Below, piece after piece: positions 1-8,946 of a stretch of 56,314 bases of DNA. The position numbers and the translations under genes were made by a program. The notes under the pieces were generated by a model. That model was not told the origin of the DNA. It saw only the letters and a program-made list of their open reading frames with translations, and searched no databases. How positions within the stretch are numbered: position 1 is the stretch's first letter; each line of letters opens with the position of its first letter. Source of the stretch: Halanaerobium congolense (lineage in GTDB: Bacteria > Bacillota > Halanaerobiia > Halanaerobiales > Halanaerobiaceae); contig NZ_SOEF01000021.1 in NCBI RefSeq assembly GCF_004366375.1, positions 1 to 56,314 of the forward strand, written 5' to 3'.

Positions 1-168
1 TAATCCCAATTATAAGGAGTTTTTCTATTTTAAGCAAGTATTTTCGTTAAAAACAGAACTTGACTTTTCTTAAATATTTTTATGCAATGCTAGTGGGGTG
101 TTATAGATAATGTAGAAGCAAAACGTGAAAGAGAAAAAATCAGGCAGGAAGCTGATTTTTATGGAGCT

Positions 169-1683
169 ATGGATGGTGCTAGCAAATTTGTTAAGGGTGA
201 TGCTATTGCCGGTATTATAATTACCTTTATTAATATAGTAGGTGGATTAGTAATTGGTGTCTTACAGCAGGATATGGGTATAGCCCAGGCAGCTCAGACC
301 TATATACTTTTAACTGTTGGTGATGGACTTGTTTCACAGATACCGGCACTTTTAATTTCTACTGCAACTGGTATGGTAGTTACTAGAGCAGCTTCCGATA
401 ATAATATGGGAAATGAAATGACAGAACAGCTTTTAAAACAGCCGAAAGCTTTATTCATTGCTTCTGGGGTGCTTTTAGTTATTGGTTTTGTTCCTGGACT
501 ACCGACCATTCCTTTTCTCTTTTTAGCGACTTTTATTGCTGTACTTGCTTATCTAATAGTTAGAACCGCTGAAACTGATAAGCTTGAGGAAAAGAAAAAA
601 CCACAGACAAAAGAAATGAGCGAAGAACAAAAACAAGAGATGCGTCAAGAAGAATTAAAACAGCTGATTAAAGTTGATAAATTAGAGATTGAGGTAGGAT
701 ATAATTTGATTTCTCTGGTACTTCCCGAACAGGGAGGAGATTTTTTAGATAGAGTGAGTAATATTAGAAAACAGATTGCAGTTGAATTAGGAATTATTTT
801 GCCGCCAATTAGAATTGTTGATAACCTACAGCTGCCGCCAGATTTGTATAAAATAAAGCTGCACGGGGTGGAACTAACCAAGTATCAGCTTTATCCAGAT
901 AAATTTTTAGCTATGGATCCCGGAAATACTTTTGAAGAAATTCCTGGAATTGAAACTAAAGAGCCTGCTTTTGGGACTGAGGCACTCTGGATTGAAGAAT
1001 CCCAGAAAGAAAATGCAGAACTTGCAAACTATACAGTTGTAGATCCTGGTTCTGTAATGGCAACTCATTTAACAGAAGTAATCAGAGAACATTCTCATGA
1101 GCTTTTAGGAAGAGAAGAAGTTAAAAAGTTAATTGATAATTTTAAAGAAGATAATGAAGCAGTTATTGACGAACTGATGCCTGATTTATTAAAATTAGGT
1201 GAAATTCAGAAAATATTGCAAAACTTACTCTGGGAAAAAATTCCAATTAATAATCTGCTTATTATCTTAGAAACTCTGGCGGATCATGCACCAAGAACTA
1301 AAGATCAGAGTGTTTTAACTGAATATGTGCGTCAGGGATTATCCAGACAGATAAGCAATCAGTTTACTGCAGAAGATAATACTCTTTATGCAATTACAAT
1401 TGATCCACAAAAGGAAGAACAGTTAATAAATTCAGTAGAGCAGTCTGACCAGGGACGATATTTGTCTTTAGAACCGGCTCAGGCTCAAGATATTATTAAT
1501 AAAATTGTTAGTCAGGTGAAGGGTTTACTTGAAGAAGGAAGAGATCCAATTTTGCTTACCTCACCAATGATTAGACGCCCTTTGAAAGAAATGGTTCACC
1601 GGACTTTTTCTGACTTAATAGTTCTATCCTTTAATGAATTAGAATCAGATATAGACTTACAGGTACAGGGGGTAGTAAATTAA
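169..1683 (+). CDS. flhA: Flagellar export gate protein FlhA, 5'-truncated
   Basis: FlhA is the inner-membrane export gate of the flagellar type III secretion system. The first ATG begins inside the conserved FlhA stretch (MDGASKFVKGDA). In-frame FlhA-like codons extend upstream to about 97 (GVID, then the ADFYGA motif), where a TAG at 91-93 closes the frame. Family members are about 680-700 residues, so roughly 180-200 N-terminal residues with the first membrane helices are missing. What remains holds three hydrophobic segments (about residues 11-33, 43-68 and 93-131) and the complete cytoplasmic C-terminal domain. The 96 bases upstream do not encode the missing part in any frame I read. The stop touches the flhF start. 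It is either a broken gene or a contig-end or assembly artefact. Identity is certain; intactness is not. Confidence 0.9.
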   Translation: MDGASKFVKGDAIAGIIITFINIVGGLVIGVLQQDMGIAQAAQTYILLTVGDGLVSQIPALLISTATGMVVTRAASDNNMGNEMTEQLLKQPKALFIASGVLLVIGFVPGLPTIPFLFLATFIAVLAYLIVRTAETDKLEEKKKPQTKEMSEEQKQEMRQEELKQLIKVDKLEIEVGYNLISLVLPEQGGDFLDRVSNIRKQIAVELGIILPPIRIVDNLQLPPDLYKIKLHGVELTKYQLYPDKFLAMDPGNTFEEIPGIETKEPAFGTEALWIEESQKENAELANYTVVDPGSVMATHLTEVIREHSHELLGREEVKKLIDNFKEDNEAVIDELMPDLLKLGEIQKILQNLLWEKIPINNLLIILETLADHAPRTKDQSVLTEYVRQGLSRQISNQFTAEDNTLYAITIDPQKEEQLINSVEQSDQGRYLSLEPAQAQDIINKIVSQVKGLLEEGRDPILLTSPMIRRPLKEMVHRTFSDLIVLSFNELESDIDLQVQGVVN

Positions 1684-2958
1684 ATGCAGATTAAAAGATA
1701 TAAAGGAGAAACTATTCAGGATGCCATTTTTAAGGTGAAAGCAGATCTAGGTCCTGAAGCAGTTATTATAGATCGCAGAGAGTATAAAGAGGGTGGATTT
1801 TTTGGTTTTTTTGCGAAGACTAAAGTTGAAATTTTAGCTGCAGTTGAGTCTAAAACTGCTGCTGTTAATCCAGATAATATTAATCCAATCAAGGAATTTA
1901 TCAATGAAGTAAAAAATACTGATAATCCCGAATCGACAAAGGGAAAAAATCTCGATATTCGTGATCAGGATGAAAGTTTTGAGTTCAAAATTCATAGAAA
2001 ACTTAGTGATCAAAAAAAATATCAATCTCAAAATGAAGTAGAAATTAAAAATGAAGCTCAAAATGAAAGACAAGATTCCAGTCAGGCTTTGCGGCATGGT
2101 CAAGCTAAGAAGAGCAAAAAATCTGCGAAAGCAGCTCTGGCTGAAAAAATTAAAAGTGTCCAGAAATCTAATAATTCGATTTCTGCTGCTGATAATAATC
2201 TATATAACTATCTTTTAGATCAGGGCGTAGAGTCAAGATTTATCACAAAATTTATCAAAGAATTGGAAACAGAATTGGTTCAAAATGAGGATCTTAAAGA
2301 AAAATTGCCTGAATTTTGTCAGCAGTATTTTGATTTTAATTCCGGTATAGAAGTTGCTGGAAAGCAGAAGGTTGTTTCTTTTATTGGACCAACTGGAGTT
2401 GGAAAGACAACGAATGTGGCCAAGATAGCAGCTATTTTTTCAATGGAAAAAAATAAAAAAGTAGGCTTCATTACCGCTGATACATACAGGATAGCTGCTG
2501 TTGAGCAGCTGCAGACCTACAGTGATATTATTGATCTTCCCTTTGCAGTTTCCTACAGTGGAGAAAATCTAAAAGATTTAATTGACAGCCGATTTGCTGA
2601 CTGTGACTTAGTACTGATTGATACTCCGGGAAGCAGCTGGAAAGATGAGCTGCAGCTCGCGAGACTTAAGATGTATACTGAAGCTGATTTTATCGATGAG
2701 TGCCAGCTGGTGATTAGTCTGAATACTAAAAGTAGTGATTTAAAGAGAATTATTAATAAATTTAGCATCTTTAATCCTGATCATCTTTTTTTAACTAAAC
2801 TAGATGAAACTGAAAGTTATGGTGATTTGATTAACCTTAAAGAAAATTACGGCCTACCATTTTCATATTTAAGTTTTGGTCAGGATGTTCCAGAGGATAT
2901 TGAAGTGGCTCAGGCTGCTAATATTAGAAAATATTTATTCGGTGATTACTATGCATAG
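1684..2958 (+). CDS. flhF: Flagellar SRP-like GTPase FlhF
   Basis: FlhF is an SRP-type GTPase that sets flagellar position and number at the cell pole or membrane. The 424 residues show a basic, variable N-terminal B domain (about 1-170), then an NG GTPase core: P-loop GPTGVGKTT near residue 235, DTPG near 313 and TKLDE near 370. The ATG directly follows the flhA stop, so the two are translationally linked. The last 8 bases overlap the start of flhG, the partner that stimulates its GTPase. The domain pattern and the flhA-flhF-flhG order make the call secure. Confidence 0.96.
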   Translation: MQIKRYKGETIQDAIFKVKADLGPEAVIIDRREYKEGGFFGFFAKTKVEILAAVESKTAAVNPDNINPIKEFINEVKNTDNPESTKGKNLDIRDQDESFEFKIHRKLSDQKKYQSQNEVEIKNEAQNERQDSSQALRHGQAKKSKKSAKAALAEKIKSVQKSNNSISAADNNLYNYLLDQGVESRFITKFIKELETELVQNEDLKEKLPEFCQQYFDFNSGIEVAGKQKVVSFIGPTGVGKTTNVAKIAAIFSMEKNKKVGFITADTYRIAAVEQLQTYSDIIDLPFAVSYSGENLKDLIDSRFADCDLVLIDTPGSSWKDELQLARLKMYTEADFIDECQLVISLNTKSSDLKRIINKFSIFNPDHLFLTKLDETESYGDLINLKENYGLPFSYLSFGQDVPEDIEVAQAANIRKYLFGDYYA

Positions 2959-3853
2959 TCAGGCTGCTAAACTAAAAGAAATGATGAAAGAAAAGGAAGA
3001 AAAAATAAAAAATAGTTTTGAAAAAAATGAAGCAGAGGAAAATGGCAGATCCACCAGAACAATAGCTGTGGCAAGTGGTAAAGGTGGAGTTGGTAAATCT
3101 ACCTTTAGCAGCAATTTTGCCTATCAACTTGCCAAACTGGGGAAAAAAGTGCTGATCATTGATAGTGATATTGGGATGGCTAATCTTGATATTATGCTTG
3201 GAGTTCAGCCTAAATATGACCTGGGGCATCTGTTGCGGGATGATTGTAGTTTAGATGAAGCAATCTGTGAAGGACCGGCTGGAATCAAACTCTTAAGTGG
3301 AATTACCGGTGACGACAGTTTTATTGATTATGATAAAGATTCAATTAATAAATTAATCAATATTGGCTCGAGACTGGAAAAGGATTTTGATTATCTTCTT
3401 ATTGATCTAGGGGCTGGAGCATCGAAGAGTATAGTTAATACAATTCGTTCTGTTGACGAATTAATTATAATTTTAACAACTGAACCTACTTCTGTGATGG
3501 ACAGCTACAGTTTAATTAAAATTCTTTCTAAACATAATTATAAAAGACCTCTAAAGATGGTAGTCAATCAAGTTGATAGCAAAAAAGATGCTCAAAAAAC
3601 TGCTAAAAGAATGATGTCAACTATTGAGAAATATTTAGGGATTAAGTCAACACTTTTAGGAATAGTAAGTTCAGATAAAAAAATCAGCTATGCAATTAGA
3701 CAACAGAAACCTTTTTCAGAACTTTTTCCTGAACGCAAAGCTGCTTTAGATTTTGAAAAAATTGCTAGAAAAATTAGTGGAGAAAAGAAGCCCTCAAAAG
3801 GAGTTAAAAGTTATTTTTATAAGATGATAGGCTTTTTTAAAGGAGATACCTAA
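2951..3853 (+). CDS. flhG: FlhG (MinD-like ATPase, flagellar number regulator)
   Basis: FlhG (also YlxH or FleN) is a MinD/ParA-type ATPase that works with FlhF to limit and place flagella. An N-terminal charged helix rich in Lys, Glu and Met is followed by the deviant Walker A KGGVGKS near residues 43-49. Next come the switch motif IDSDIGMANLD and the hydrophobic-Asp motif LLIDLGAG. I chose the ATG at 2951 (300 residues), which overlaps the flhF stop and has GGTG upstream. An ATG-free extension back to 2876 lies wholly inside flhF and lacks a ribosome site. The N-terminal helix matches the FlhF-activating element known in this family. Confidence 0.94.
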   Translation: MHSQAAKLKEMMKEKEEKIKNSFEKNEAEENGRSTRTIAVASGKGGVGKSTFSSNFAYQLAKLGKKVLIIDSDIGMANLDIMLGVQPKYDLGHLLRDDCSLDEAICEGPAGIKLLSGITGDDSFIDYDKDSINKLINIGSRLEKDFDYLLIDLGAGASKSIVNTIRSVDELIIILTTEPTSVMDSYSLIKILSKHNYKRPLKMVVNQVDSKKDAQKTAKRMMSTIEKYLGIKSTLLGIVSSDKKISYAIRQQKPFSELFPERKAALDFEKIARKISGEKKPSKGVKSYFYKMIGFFKGDT

Positions 3854-3871
3854 AAAGCTATTGGAGTTGAG

Positions 3872-4513
3872 ATGATGGATAAATTAAAAGTAAATGATAA
3901 AATTGAAGTAGAATTTAAATCAGATAAATATCCGGACATCTATCTTTCAAAAGTGGCAGACTTTGTTGATGCTGGGATAGTTATCACAGGACTTTATAAA
4001 CATGGCACACCTTTAGCAGTTAAAAAAGGTGATAAGATTAATGTTTACTTTACAACTGAGAGAGCTGCCTATGAATTTGAAAGCGTCGTTTTACAGAGAA
4101 TTAAAAAGCCGATCTATTTTATATTGATAAAAGAGCCTAAGGAGTTAAAGAGAATACAGCGCCGTGATTATTTTAGGCTTGAGCTTGATAGAATTATGAA
4201 AGTACATAAAGAAAAAAAAGACGGCTCAGTTATGAAAAAAGAAGCTCATCTTCTAGATATCAGCGGTGGCGGTGTGCAGATTAAAGCAAAAGAAGAATTT
4301 GCTGAAGGAGATATAATAAAATTGTCTTTTGGAAGTTTATTAAATATGAGTGAATTAATTAAAGGTAAAATTGTTAGAAAATCAAAAGATGATTTTGAAA
4401 CTTATAGATATGGTGTAGAATTTGTGGATATCAATGCAGGAGAAAGAGAAAAAATAATTCAGTGGATCTTTAGTCTGCAGAGACAGTTGAGAAAGAAAGG
4501 TTTAGGACAATGA
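3872..4513 (+). CDS. YcgR-like c-di-GMP-binding PilZ protein
   Basis: A 213-residue protein with an N-terminal YcgR-type beta-barrel domain and a C-terminal PilZ domain. The two c-di-GMP-binding signatures are intact: RRDYFR (RxxxR) near residue 95 and DISGGG (DxSxxG) near residue 128. Proteins of this kind slow or stop flagellar rotation, or otherwise link motility to c-di-GMP, and its place inside the flagellar operon supports that role. GGAG at 3863-3866 can serve the ATG at 3872 or the adjacent ATG at 3875. The end overlaps the next gene by 4 bases (ATGA). A GGDEF protein that could make the ligand is encoded at 34206-35138. Confidence 0.9.
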   Translation: MMDKLKVNDKIEVEFKSDKYPDIYLSKVADFVDAGIVITGLYKHGTPLAVKKGDKINVYFTTERAAYEFESVVLQRIKKPIYFILIKEPKELKRIQRRDYFRLELDRIMKVHKEKKDGSVMKKEAHLLDISGGGVQIKAKEEFAEGDIIKLSFGSLLNMSELIKGKIVRKSKDDFETYRYGVEFVDINAGEREKIIQWIFSLQRQLRKKGLGQ

Positions 4514-4872
4514 TTTTAAAATCCTTTTTGACTGGTTTTACCGCTTATGTGTTAACAGTGATTTATAATTTACTGCAGGGCAGTAGTTTAAAGATTGTCT
4601 TTATAAATGGAATTAAATTTTTATTTACTATTACTTTTCTTGCTTTAGTTTTCCAGATGATTTTTTTTCATTTTAGTTCTGACTCAAGTTCTGATTCAGA
4701 GGCGATAGGGGCTGAGAATGGAGATAAAAATCAGAAAAGAAATAAAGACAAAGAATCTGAAGCTGCCAAAGACAATAAAGGAGAAAACAATTTTAATCCT
4801 GATAAATTTAGCGAAGATTTTTCTCCTTTAAATCCTCCGGAAATTGAGTATGAAGAACATAATGAACAGTAA
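4510..4872 (+). CDS. Small two-helix membrane protein with charged tail
   Basis: Function not recognised. The 120 residues contain two hydrophobic segments (about 3-22 and 30-57). A polar C-terminal half follows, rich in Ser, Asp, Glu, Lys and Asn and probably disordered. It starts in a 4-base overlap with the PilZ gene and ends 37 bases before the sigma factor gene, so it is co-transcribed and probably translationally coupled. Its setting suggests an accessory membrane role in motility or flagellar assembly, but nothing in the sequence assigns one. Confidence 0.75.
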   Translation: MILKSFLTGFTAYVLTVIYNLLQGSSLKIVFINGIKFLFTITFLALVFQMIFFHFSSDSSSDSEAIGAENGDKNQKRNKDKESEAAKDNKGENNFNPDKFSEDFSPLNPPEIEYEEHNEQ

Positions 4873-4909
4873 TTGATTTTATAATAAATTTTACTAAAGG
4901 AAGATTACA

Positions 4910-5653
4910 ATGCTTTTAGATGAATCATTATGGGCAAAATACAAAAATGAAGATGATCAACAGGCTAGAGAAAAGATCATTTTAGAACATATCGATTTGG
5001 TCAGATATGCAGCTGGTAGAATTATGGTTATGCTGCCCAATAATATTGAGCGGGATGATTTAGAAAGTTATGGAATTATCGGCTTAATTGAAGCAGTTGA
5101 GAATTTCGATTATCAGCGCGGCTATAATTTTTCTACTTTTGCTCTGCCGCGGATCAAGGGTGAGATTATAGACTATCTGCGCCGTAAAGATTGGCTTCCA
5201 AGTGGGATGCGCAGCCAGCTAAAAAAACTGATGCAGGCGAAGAATGATTTAAAAGCAGAAAAAGGTAAAAAGATAACAGAAAAGGATTTAGTTAAGCTTA
5301 CTGACTTAGATCCTGATAGAATTAGAACTTTAGAATATTACCAGAATATTTCCGATAATATTTCACTTTCGACTGATTTTAATGGAGTAGAATTGATAGA
5401 GATTATCGCAGCTGATCTTGAAGAAGCGGTTGATAAACTTGAAAAGGAAGAAGCTGTAGAATTACTTGCTAAAAAAATAGACCGCTTAAAAGAAAAAGAA
5501 AAACTTTTAATCTCACTTTATTACTATGAAGAACTAACTCAGGCTGAGATTGCAGAGGTTATGGAGCTTTCAGCGGCAAGGGTTTCCCAACTTCACAGAC
5601 AGGCCGTGAGTAGATTGAGAGGCATGTTAAGTCGTTCCAAAGAATATTTTTAG
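4910..5653 (+). CDS. fliA: RNA polymerase sigma-28 factor (FliA/SigD type)
   Basis: A 247-residue sigma-70 family factor of the flagellar FliA/WhiG group, which directs RNA polymerase to late flagellar and chemotaxis promoters. Region 2 is clear (RDDLESYGIIGLIEAVENFD, then FSTFALPRIKGEIIDYLRR). Region 3 and a region 4 helix-turn-helix follow (LTQAEIAEVMELSAARVSQLH). AAGGAAG lies just before the ATG. The gene sits between flhG/PilZ and the rod genes, the usual place of this sigma gene in Gram-positive-lineage flagellar operons. No anti-sigma factor FlgM is visible in this window. Confidence 0.95.
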   Translation: MLLDESLWAKYKNEDDQQAREKIILEHIDLVRYAAGRIMVMLPNNIERDDLESYGIIGLIEAVENFDYQRGYNFSTFALPRIKGEIIDYLRRKDWLPSGMRSQLKKLMQAKNDLKAEKGKKITEKDLVKLTDLDPDRIRTLEYYQNISDNISLSTDFNGVELIEIIAADLEEAVDKLEKEEAVELLAKKIDRLKEKEKLLISLYYYEELTQAEIAEVMELSAARVSQLHRQAVSRLRGMLSRSKEYF

Positions 5654-5717
5654 AAATTTTACTTAAAACATGATAAAATGTAAATAATGAGATTAATTAT
5701 ATTAGGAGGTAAGTGAT

Positions 5718-7172
5718 TTGGAGTATCTTGAAATTGTAATCGCAGATGATAGATTAAAAGCCTTTCTAACAATTGATAAAGTAGAAGAAGATATCAAAGA
5801 AAATGAAGAAATAGATGAAGTAGAAGACACAGAAAAAAGTGAAATTAATAAAAATACTGAAGACAATCAAAATCTTAAAGAAACCGAGATTAGTCTAGAA
5901 GATGTAGAAAAAGCCCTCAGCGAAAAAGGAATTAGTTATGGAATAGATTGGGAAAAGATAGAAGAAATCATTGAAAATAAAGTTTATTCTGAAAAAATCT
6001 TAATAGCAGAAGGAAAGCCTCCTATTCCTGGAAAAGATGGGAAATTAATATATCATTTTGAAGAAAAACAGAGACAGGCAGGAACAATGCGTGATGATGG
6101 TACAATTGATTTCCACTCACTTGATTTAATTAATAATGTTCGAGTTGGTGAACCGATAGTTACTAAAGTAGATCCAGAACCAGGTAAAAAAGGTATCAAT
6201 ATCAAAGGGGATGAAATATTACCTCCGAAAGTTGAAAATCCTCAATTACCGCGTTCAAAAAATACTGTCAAAAAAGACAACAGCCTTTACTCAGCTGTTG
6301 ACGGGCAGATAGTGCGCGAATTTCAAAAAATTGTAATTAAAGAGGTTTTTACAGTTAATGGGGATGTAGATTTAAATACAGGCAATATAGATTTTGTAGG
6401 TAGTGTTCAGATCAATGGTGATGTAAAAGAGGGTTTTAAGATTAAAGCTGAAGGAGATATTGAAATTGCTGGTAAAGCAGGAGCCTGTGAATTAATAAGT
6501 GGTGGTAATATCCTGATTAAAAAAGGATTTATTGGCCGCAATAAAGGAACTGCTAAAGCTGCTGGAGATTTTTTTGCTAAATTTATTGAAAATGTTTCTG
6601 TTGAAGCAGAAAATGTGAGAATTTATGAGGCTGTTATGCACAGCAAAATCAAGGCTAGAGATAGTATAGAAGTTACTGAGGGTAAAGGCCTAATTGTCGG
6701 AGGTAAAATAACTGCTCGTAATCAAATCACTGCAAACTTGATTGGTTCCAGTCTGGCAACTAAAACCTTAGTTGAAATCGGTATGATGCCGGAATTAAAA
6801 GAAAAACTAAAAGAAGCTAAAGATAAAAATCAGAAGCTAATAGATGATTTAAATAAAATTCAAAAAAGTGTGGAACTCTTAGAAAATATTCAGAAGCGAG
6901 GAATTAAACTTCCAGCTAATAAAAGGCATCTTTTAGAAAAGTTAGAAACTGCCAGTGTTCAGTTGACTGATGAGAAGCGGGAAAATGAAGCAGTTCTAGA
7001 GAAATTAAAAGAAGAAATAAATGTTTCAACAAAAGCACTAGTTCATGTTAAAAAAAGTATATTTTCTGGAGTTCAAATTTTAACAGCACATGATAAAAAA
7101 ATAATTCAAAATAGATTAAAAGGCTGTAAATTTAAGGAAGTAAATAAGGAAATCAGACAGATTTCAGATTAA
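5718..7172 (+). CDS. DUF342 (FapA-like) polymer-forming domain protein
   Basis: A 484-residue DUF342 protein. The N-terminal part is very acidic (about residues 15-65). The middle has repeated Gly/Asp/Val/Ile turns (about 195-355) typical of a right-handed beta-helix, and the C-terminus has a predicted coiled coil (about 360-440). The start is TTG, set by a perfect AGGAGGT at 5704-5710 with 7 bases spacing. Relatives often sit in flagellar or chemotaxis clusters of Firmicutes, with no firmly established biochemical role. The rod gene starts 12 bases downstream, so this gene belongs to the operon. Confidence 0.85.
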   Translation: MEYLEIVIADDRLKAFLTIDKVEEDIKENEEIDEVEDTEKSEINKNTEDNQNLKETEISLEDVEKALSEKGISYGIDWEKIEEIIENKVYSEKILIAEGKPPIPGKDGKLIYHFEEKQRQAGTMRDDGTIDFHSLDLINNVRVGEPIVTKVDPEPGKKGINIKGDEILPPKVENPQLPRSKNTVKKDNSLYSAVDGQIVREFQKIVIKEVFTVNGDVDLNTGNIDFVGSVQINGDVKEGFKIKAEGDIEIAGKAGACELISGGNILIKKGFIGRNKGTAKAAGDFFAKFIENVSVEAENVRIYEAVMHSKIKARDSIEVTEGKGLIVGGKITARNQITANLIGSSLATKTLVEIGMMPELKEKLKEAKDKNQKLIDDLNKIQKSVELLENIQKRGIKLPANKRHLLEKLETASVQLTDEKRENEAVLEKLKEEINVSTKALVHVKKSIFSGVQILTAHDKKIIQNRLKGCKFKEVNKEIRQISD

Positions 7173-7184
7173 GGAGGTGAGATA

Positions 7185-7940
7185 ATGATTAAAGGGCTCT
7201 ACACAGCAGCTTCCAGTATGGGAGTTTTAGAAAAAAAGTCTAATATTCGTGCTAACAATCTGGCAAACTCAAACACCACTGGTTTTAAAAAGAGCGGAAC
7301 TGTAACAAGTTCTTTTCCAGAAATGCTTTTAGAGCGAATTGAAGCTGGTAGAAATAGTGAGGAAATTGGTGAAATTTCCACAGGAGCTTTTCTGGAGAGA
7401 AGCTTTAAAGATATGCGTCAGGGTGATCTGCAGCGAACAAATAATAAGCTTGACCTTGCGATTCAGGGAGAAGGATTTTTTACAATTGAAACTGAGGCCG
7501 GTATTCGCTACAGCCGTGACGGCAACTTTACTATTAATAATAACTCGGAACTGGTAACGCAGTCAGGAAATCCCGTTCTTGATATTAATGGAGAAAGAAT
7601 TCAGTTAATAGCTGATGAAGACTTTAGCATTGATCAAAATGGTGTTCTTCGTTTTAATAATGGTCTTCAAGGAAGCCAGATTGCTCTGGTTAATTTTGAA
7701 AATTCTGCAGAATTAATTCAGCAGGGAGATAATCTTTACCTGGAAGTTGAAGAAAGTAACGGATCTATTGCTTCAGAAGCAGTTTTAGCTCAGGGTTATC
7801 TCGAAACATCTAATGTTAAAATTGTAGAAGAGATGGTACAGATGATTAAAACAAGCAGGCATTATGAATCAAATCAAAAGGTAATAACAACTATGGATGA
7901 GAGTTTATCAAAGGTAATTAATGAAGTTGGTAAGGCTTAG
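7185..7940 (+). CDS. flgF: Flagellar rod protein, FlgF-like (FlhO type)
   Basis: A 251-residue axial protein of the FlgE/F/G family. The N-terminal heptad region carries the family signature ANNLANSNTTGFKKS. The C-terminal helix ends with SNVKIVEEMVQMIKTSRHYESNQKVI, also characteristic of the family (cited from about residue 206). It is the first of two such genes and the less typical one, so FlgF (proximal rod) is preferred over FlgG. AGGAGGTGAG precedes the ATG. The protein is exported by the flagellar apparatus and has no Sec signal. Confidence 0.9.
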   Translation: MIKGLYTAASSMGVLEKKSNIRANNLANSNTTGFKKSGTVTSSFPEMLLERIEAGRNSEEIGEISTGAFLERSFKDMRQGDLQRTNNKLDLAIQGEGFFTIETEAGIRYSRDGNFTINNNSELVTQSGNPVLDINGERIQLIADEDFSIDQNGVLRFNNGLQGSQIALVNFENSAELIQQGDNLYLEVEESNGSIASEAVLAQGYLETSNVKIVEEMVQMIKTSRHYESNQKVITTMDESLSKVINEVGKA

Positions 7941-7993
7941 GCTTTTAATAAGAGACTTTTATTATATTTAGTATTAAGATTTAGTTATAAATT

Positions 7994-8070
7994 TTGATTT
8001 AGAAATCAGCCGGACCTGTAAAGGAAGCTGAGAAACTGCTGTTGACTGATAGATACGGCAGATAAATCAA
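7994..8070 (+). ncRNA. Candidate structured RNA leader (three-way junction) before flgG
   Basis: The 158-base gap between the two rod genes contains three mutually compatible helices. P1 is TTGATTTA (7994-8001) with TAAATCAA (8063-8070). P2 is TCAGC (8006-8010) with GCTGA (8027-8031), plus an inner CCT/AGG closing a GTAA tetraloop at 8018-8021. P3 is CTGCTGT (8036-8042) with ACGGCAG (8055-8061, one G-U). Together they give a closed three-way junction 28 bases upstream of the flgG ribosome site. I do not recognise a known riboswitch class, and it does not fit the c-di-GMP-I or c-di-GMP-II consensus. Seen directly: the pairings. Inferred: that the RNA folds and regulates. Confidence 0.45.
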
Positions 8071-8107
8071 TATTTATAGAAAAATAAAAATTTATGGAGT
8101 GATCAAA

Positions 8108-8896
8108 ATGATTAGTGCTTTATGGACATCTGCTACAGGGATGAATTCTCAGCAGACAAATATTGATGTCATTTCTAATAATCTGGCCAATGTTAACACA
8201 AGTGGATTTAAAAAGTCCAAAATTAATTTTGCTGATTTAATTTATACAAATATGAGAGATGCCGGAACACCTAATGCTCAGGGAGCTGAAGTTCCAACTG
8301 GAATAGAAATAGGACATGGTTCAAAAGTAAATAGTACCCAGAAAATTTTTACCCAGGGTAATATTCAAAATACTGACAGCCCTTTGGATATGATAATTGA
8401 GGGAGATGGATTTTTTAGAATCCAGCTTCCTAATGGTAATTTTGCTTATACAAGAGATGGTTCATTTAAGATGGACAGTAATGGTGATATTGTTACTGCT
8501 GATGGCTACTATCTTGATCCTCAGATCAATATTCCAAGGGAGGCAACAAGCATATCTATTACTTCAGATGGTACAGTAAGTTATAAACCTGATGACTCAG
8601 ATCAGATGATGGAAGCTGGGCAGATTCAGCTTTATAACTTTTCTAATCCAGCTGGTTTGGCAAGTGAAGGACGCAATCTTTATTCTATGACTACTGCATC
8701 TGGAATGCCCAATCAGTCAGCTCCAGGAACTAATGGAACCGGAACAATTACTCAGGGCTTTTTAGAAATGTCTAATGTGAAAGTTGTAGAAGAAATGGTA
8801 AATATGATCGCTGCTCAGAGAGCATATGAGACTAACTCAAAAGCGATTCAGGCTTCAGATGAAATGCTGCAGACAGCTAATCAACTTAAACGCTAA
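8108..8896 (+). CDS. flgG: Flagellar distal rod protein FlgG
   Basis: A 262-residue distal-rod protein. It carries the family N-terminus (TSATGMNSQQTNIDVISNNL) and the NVNTSGFKKS motif. The FlgG-specific region around residues 40-80 (ADLIYTNMRDAGTPNAQGAE) and the C-terminal SNVKVVEEMVNMIAAQRAYE motif are also present. I chose the ATG at 8108, 8 bases after GGAG (8096-8099). The GTG at 8099 overlaps that ribosome site and is unlikely. Good length and motif match to FlgG. Confidence 0.96.
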   Translation: MISALWTSATGMNSQQTNIDVISNNLANVNTSGFKKSKINFADLIYTNMRDAGTPNAQGAEVPTGIEIGHGSKVNSTQKIFTQGNIQNTDSPLDMIIEGDGFFRIQLPNGNFAYTRDGSFKMDSNGDIVTADGYYLDPQINIPREATSISITSDGTVSYKPDDSDQMMEAGQIQLYNFSNPAGLASEGRNLYSMTTASGMPNQSAPGTNGTGTITQGFLEMSNVKVVEEMVNMIAAQRAYETNSKAIQASDEMLQTANQLKR

Positions 8897-8946
8897 TCAA
8901 CTTTAAACTTGTTATTTAAGTTTGATTTTATTGAGGTGAAAAAGAT

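Noticed and set aside
2876-2950. Upstream extension of flhG
   Set aside because: It is inside flhF, has no ribosome site and adds residues not typical of FlhG.
8040-8062. Hammerhead-like CTGATAGA in the flgG leader
   Set aside because: The conserved hammerhead core needs CTGANGA and a matching GAAA strand; here one base is inserted and no cleavage-site stem fits. The bases are better explained as the loop of P3.
8099-8107. GTG 8099 as flgG start
   Set aside because: It overlaps the only ribosome site; ATG 8108 has ideal spacing.
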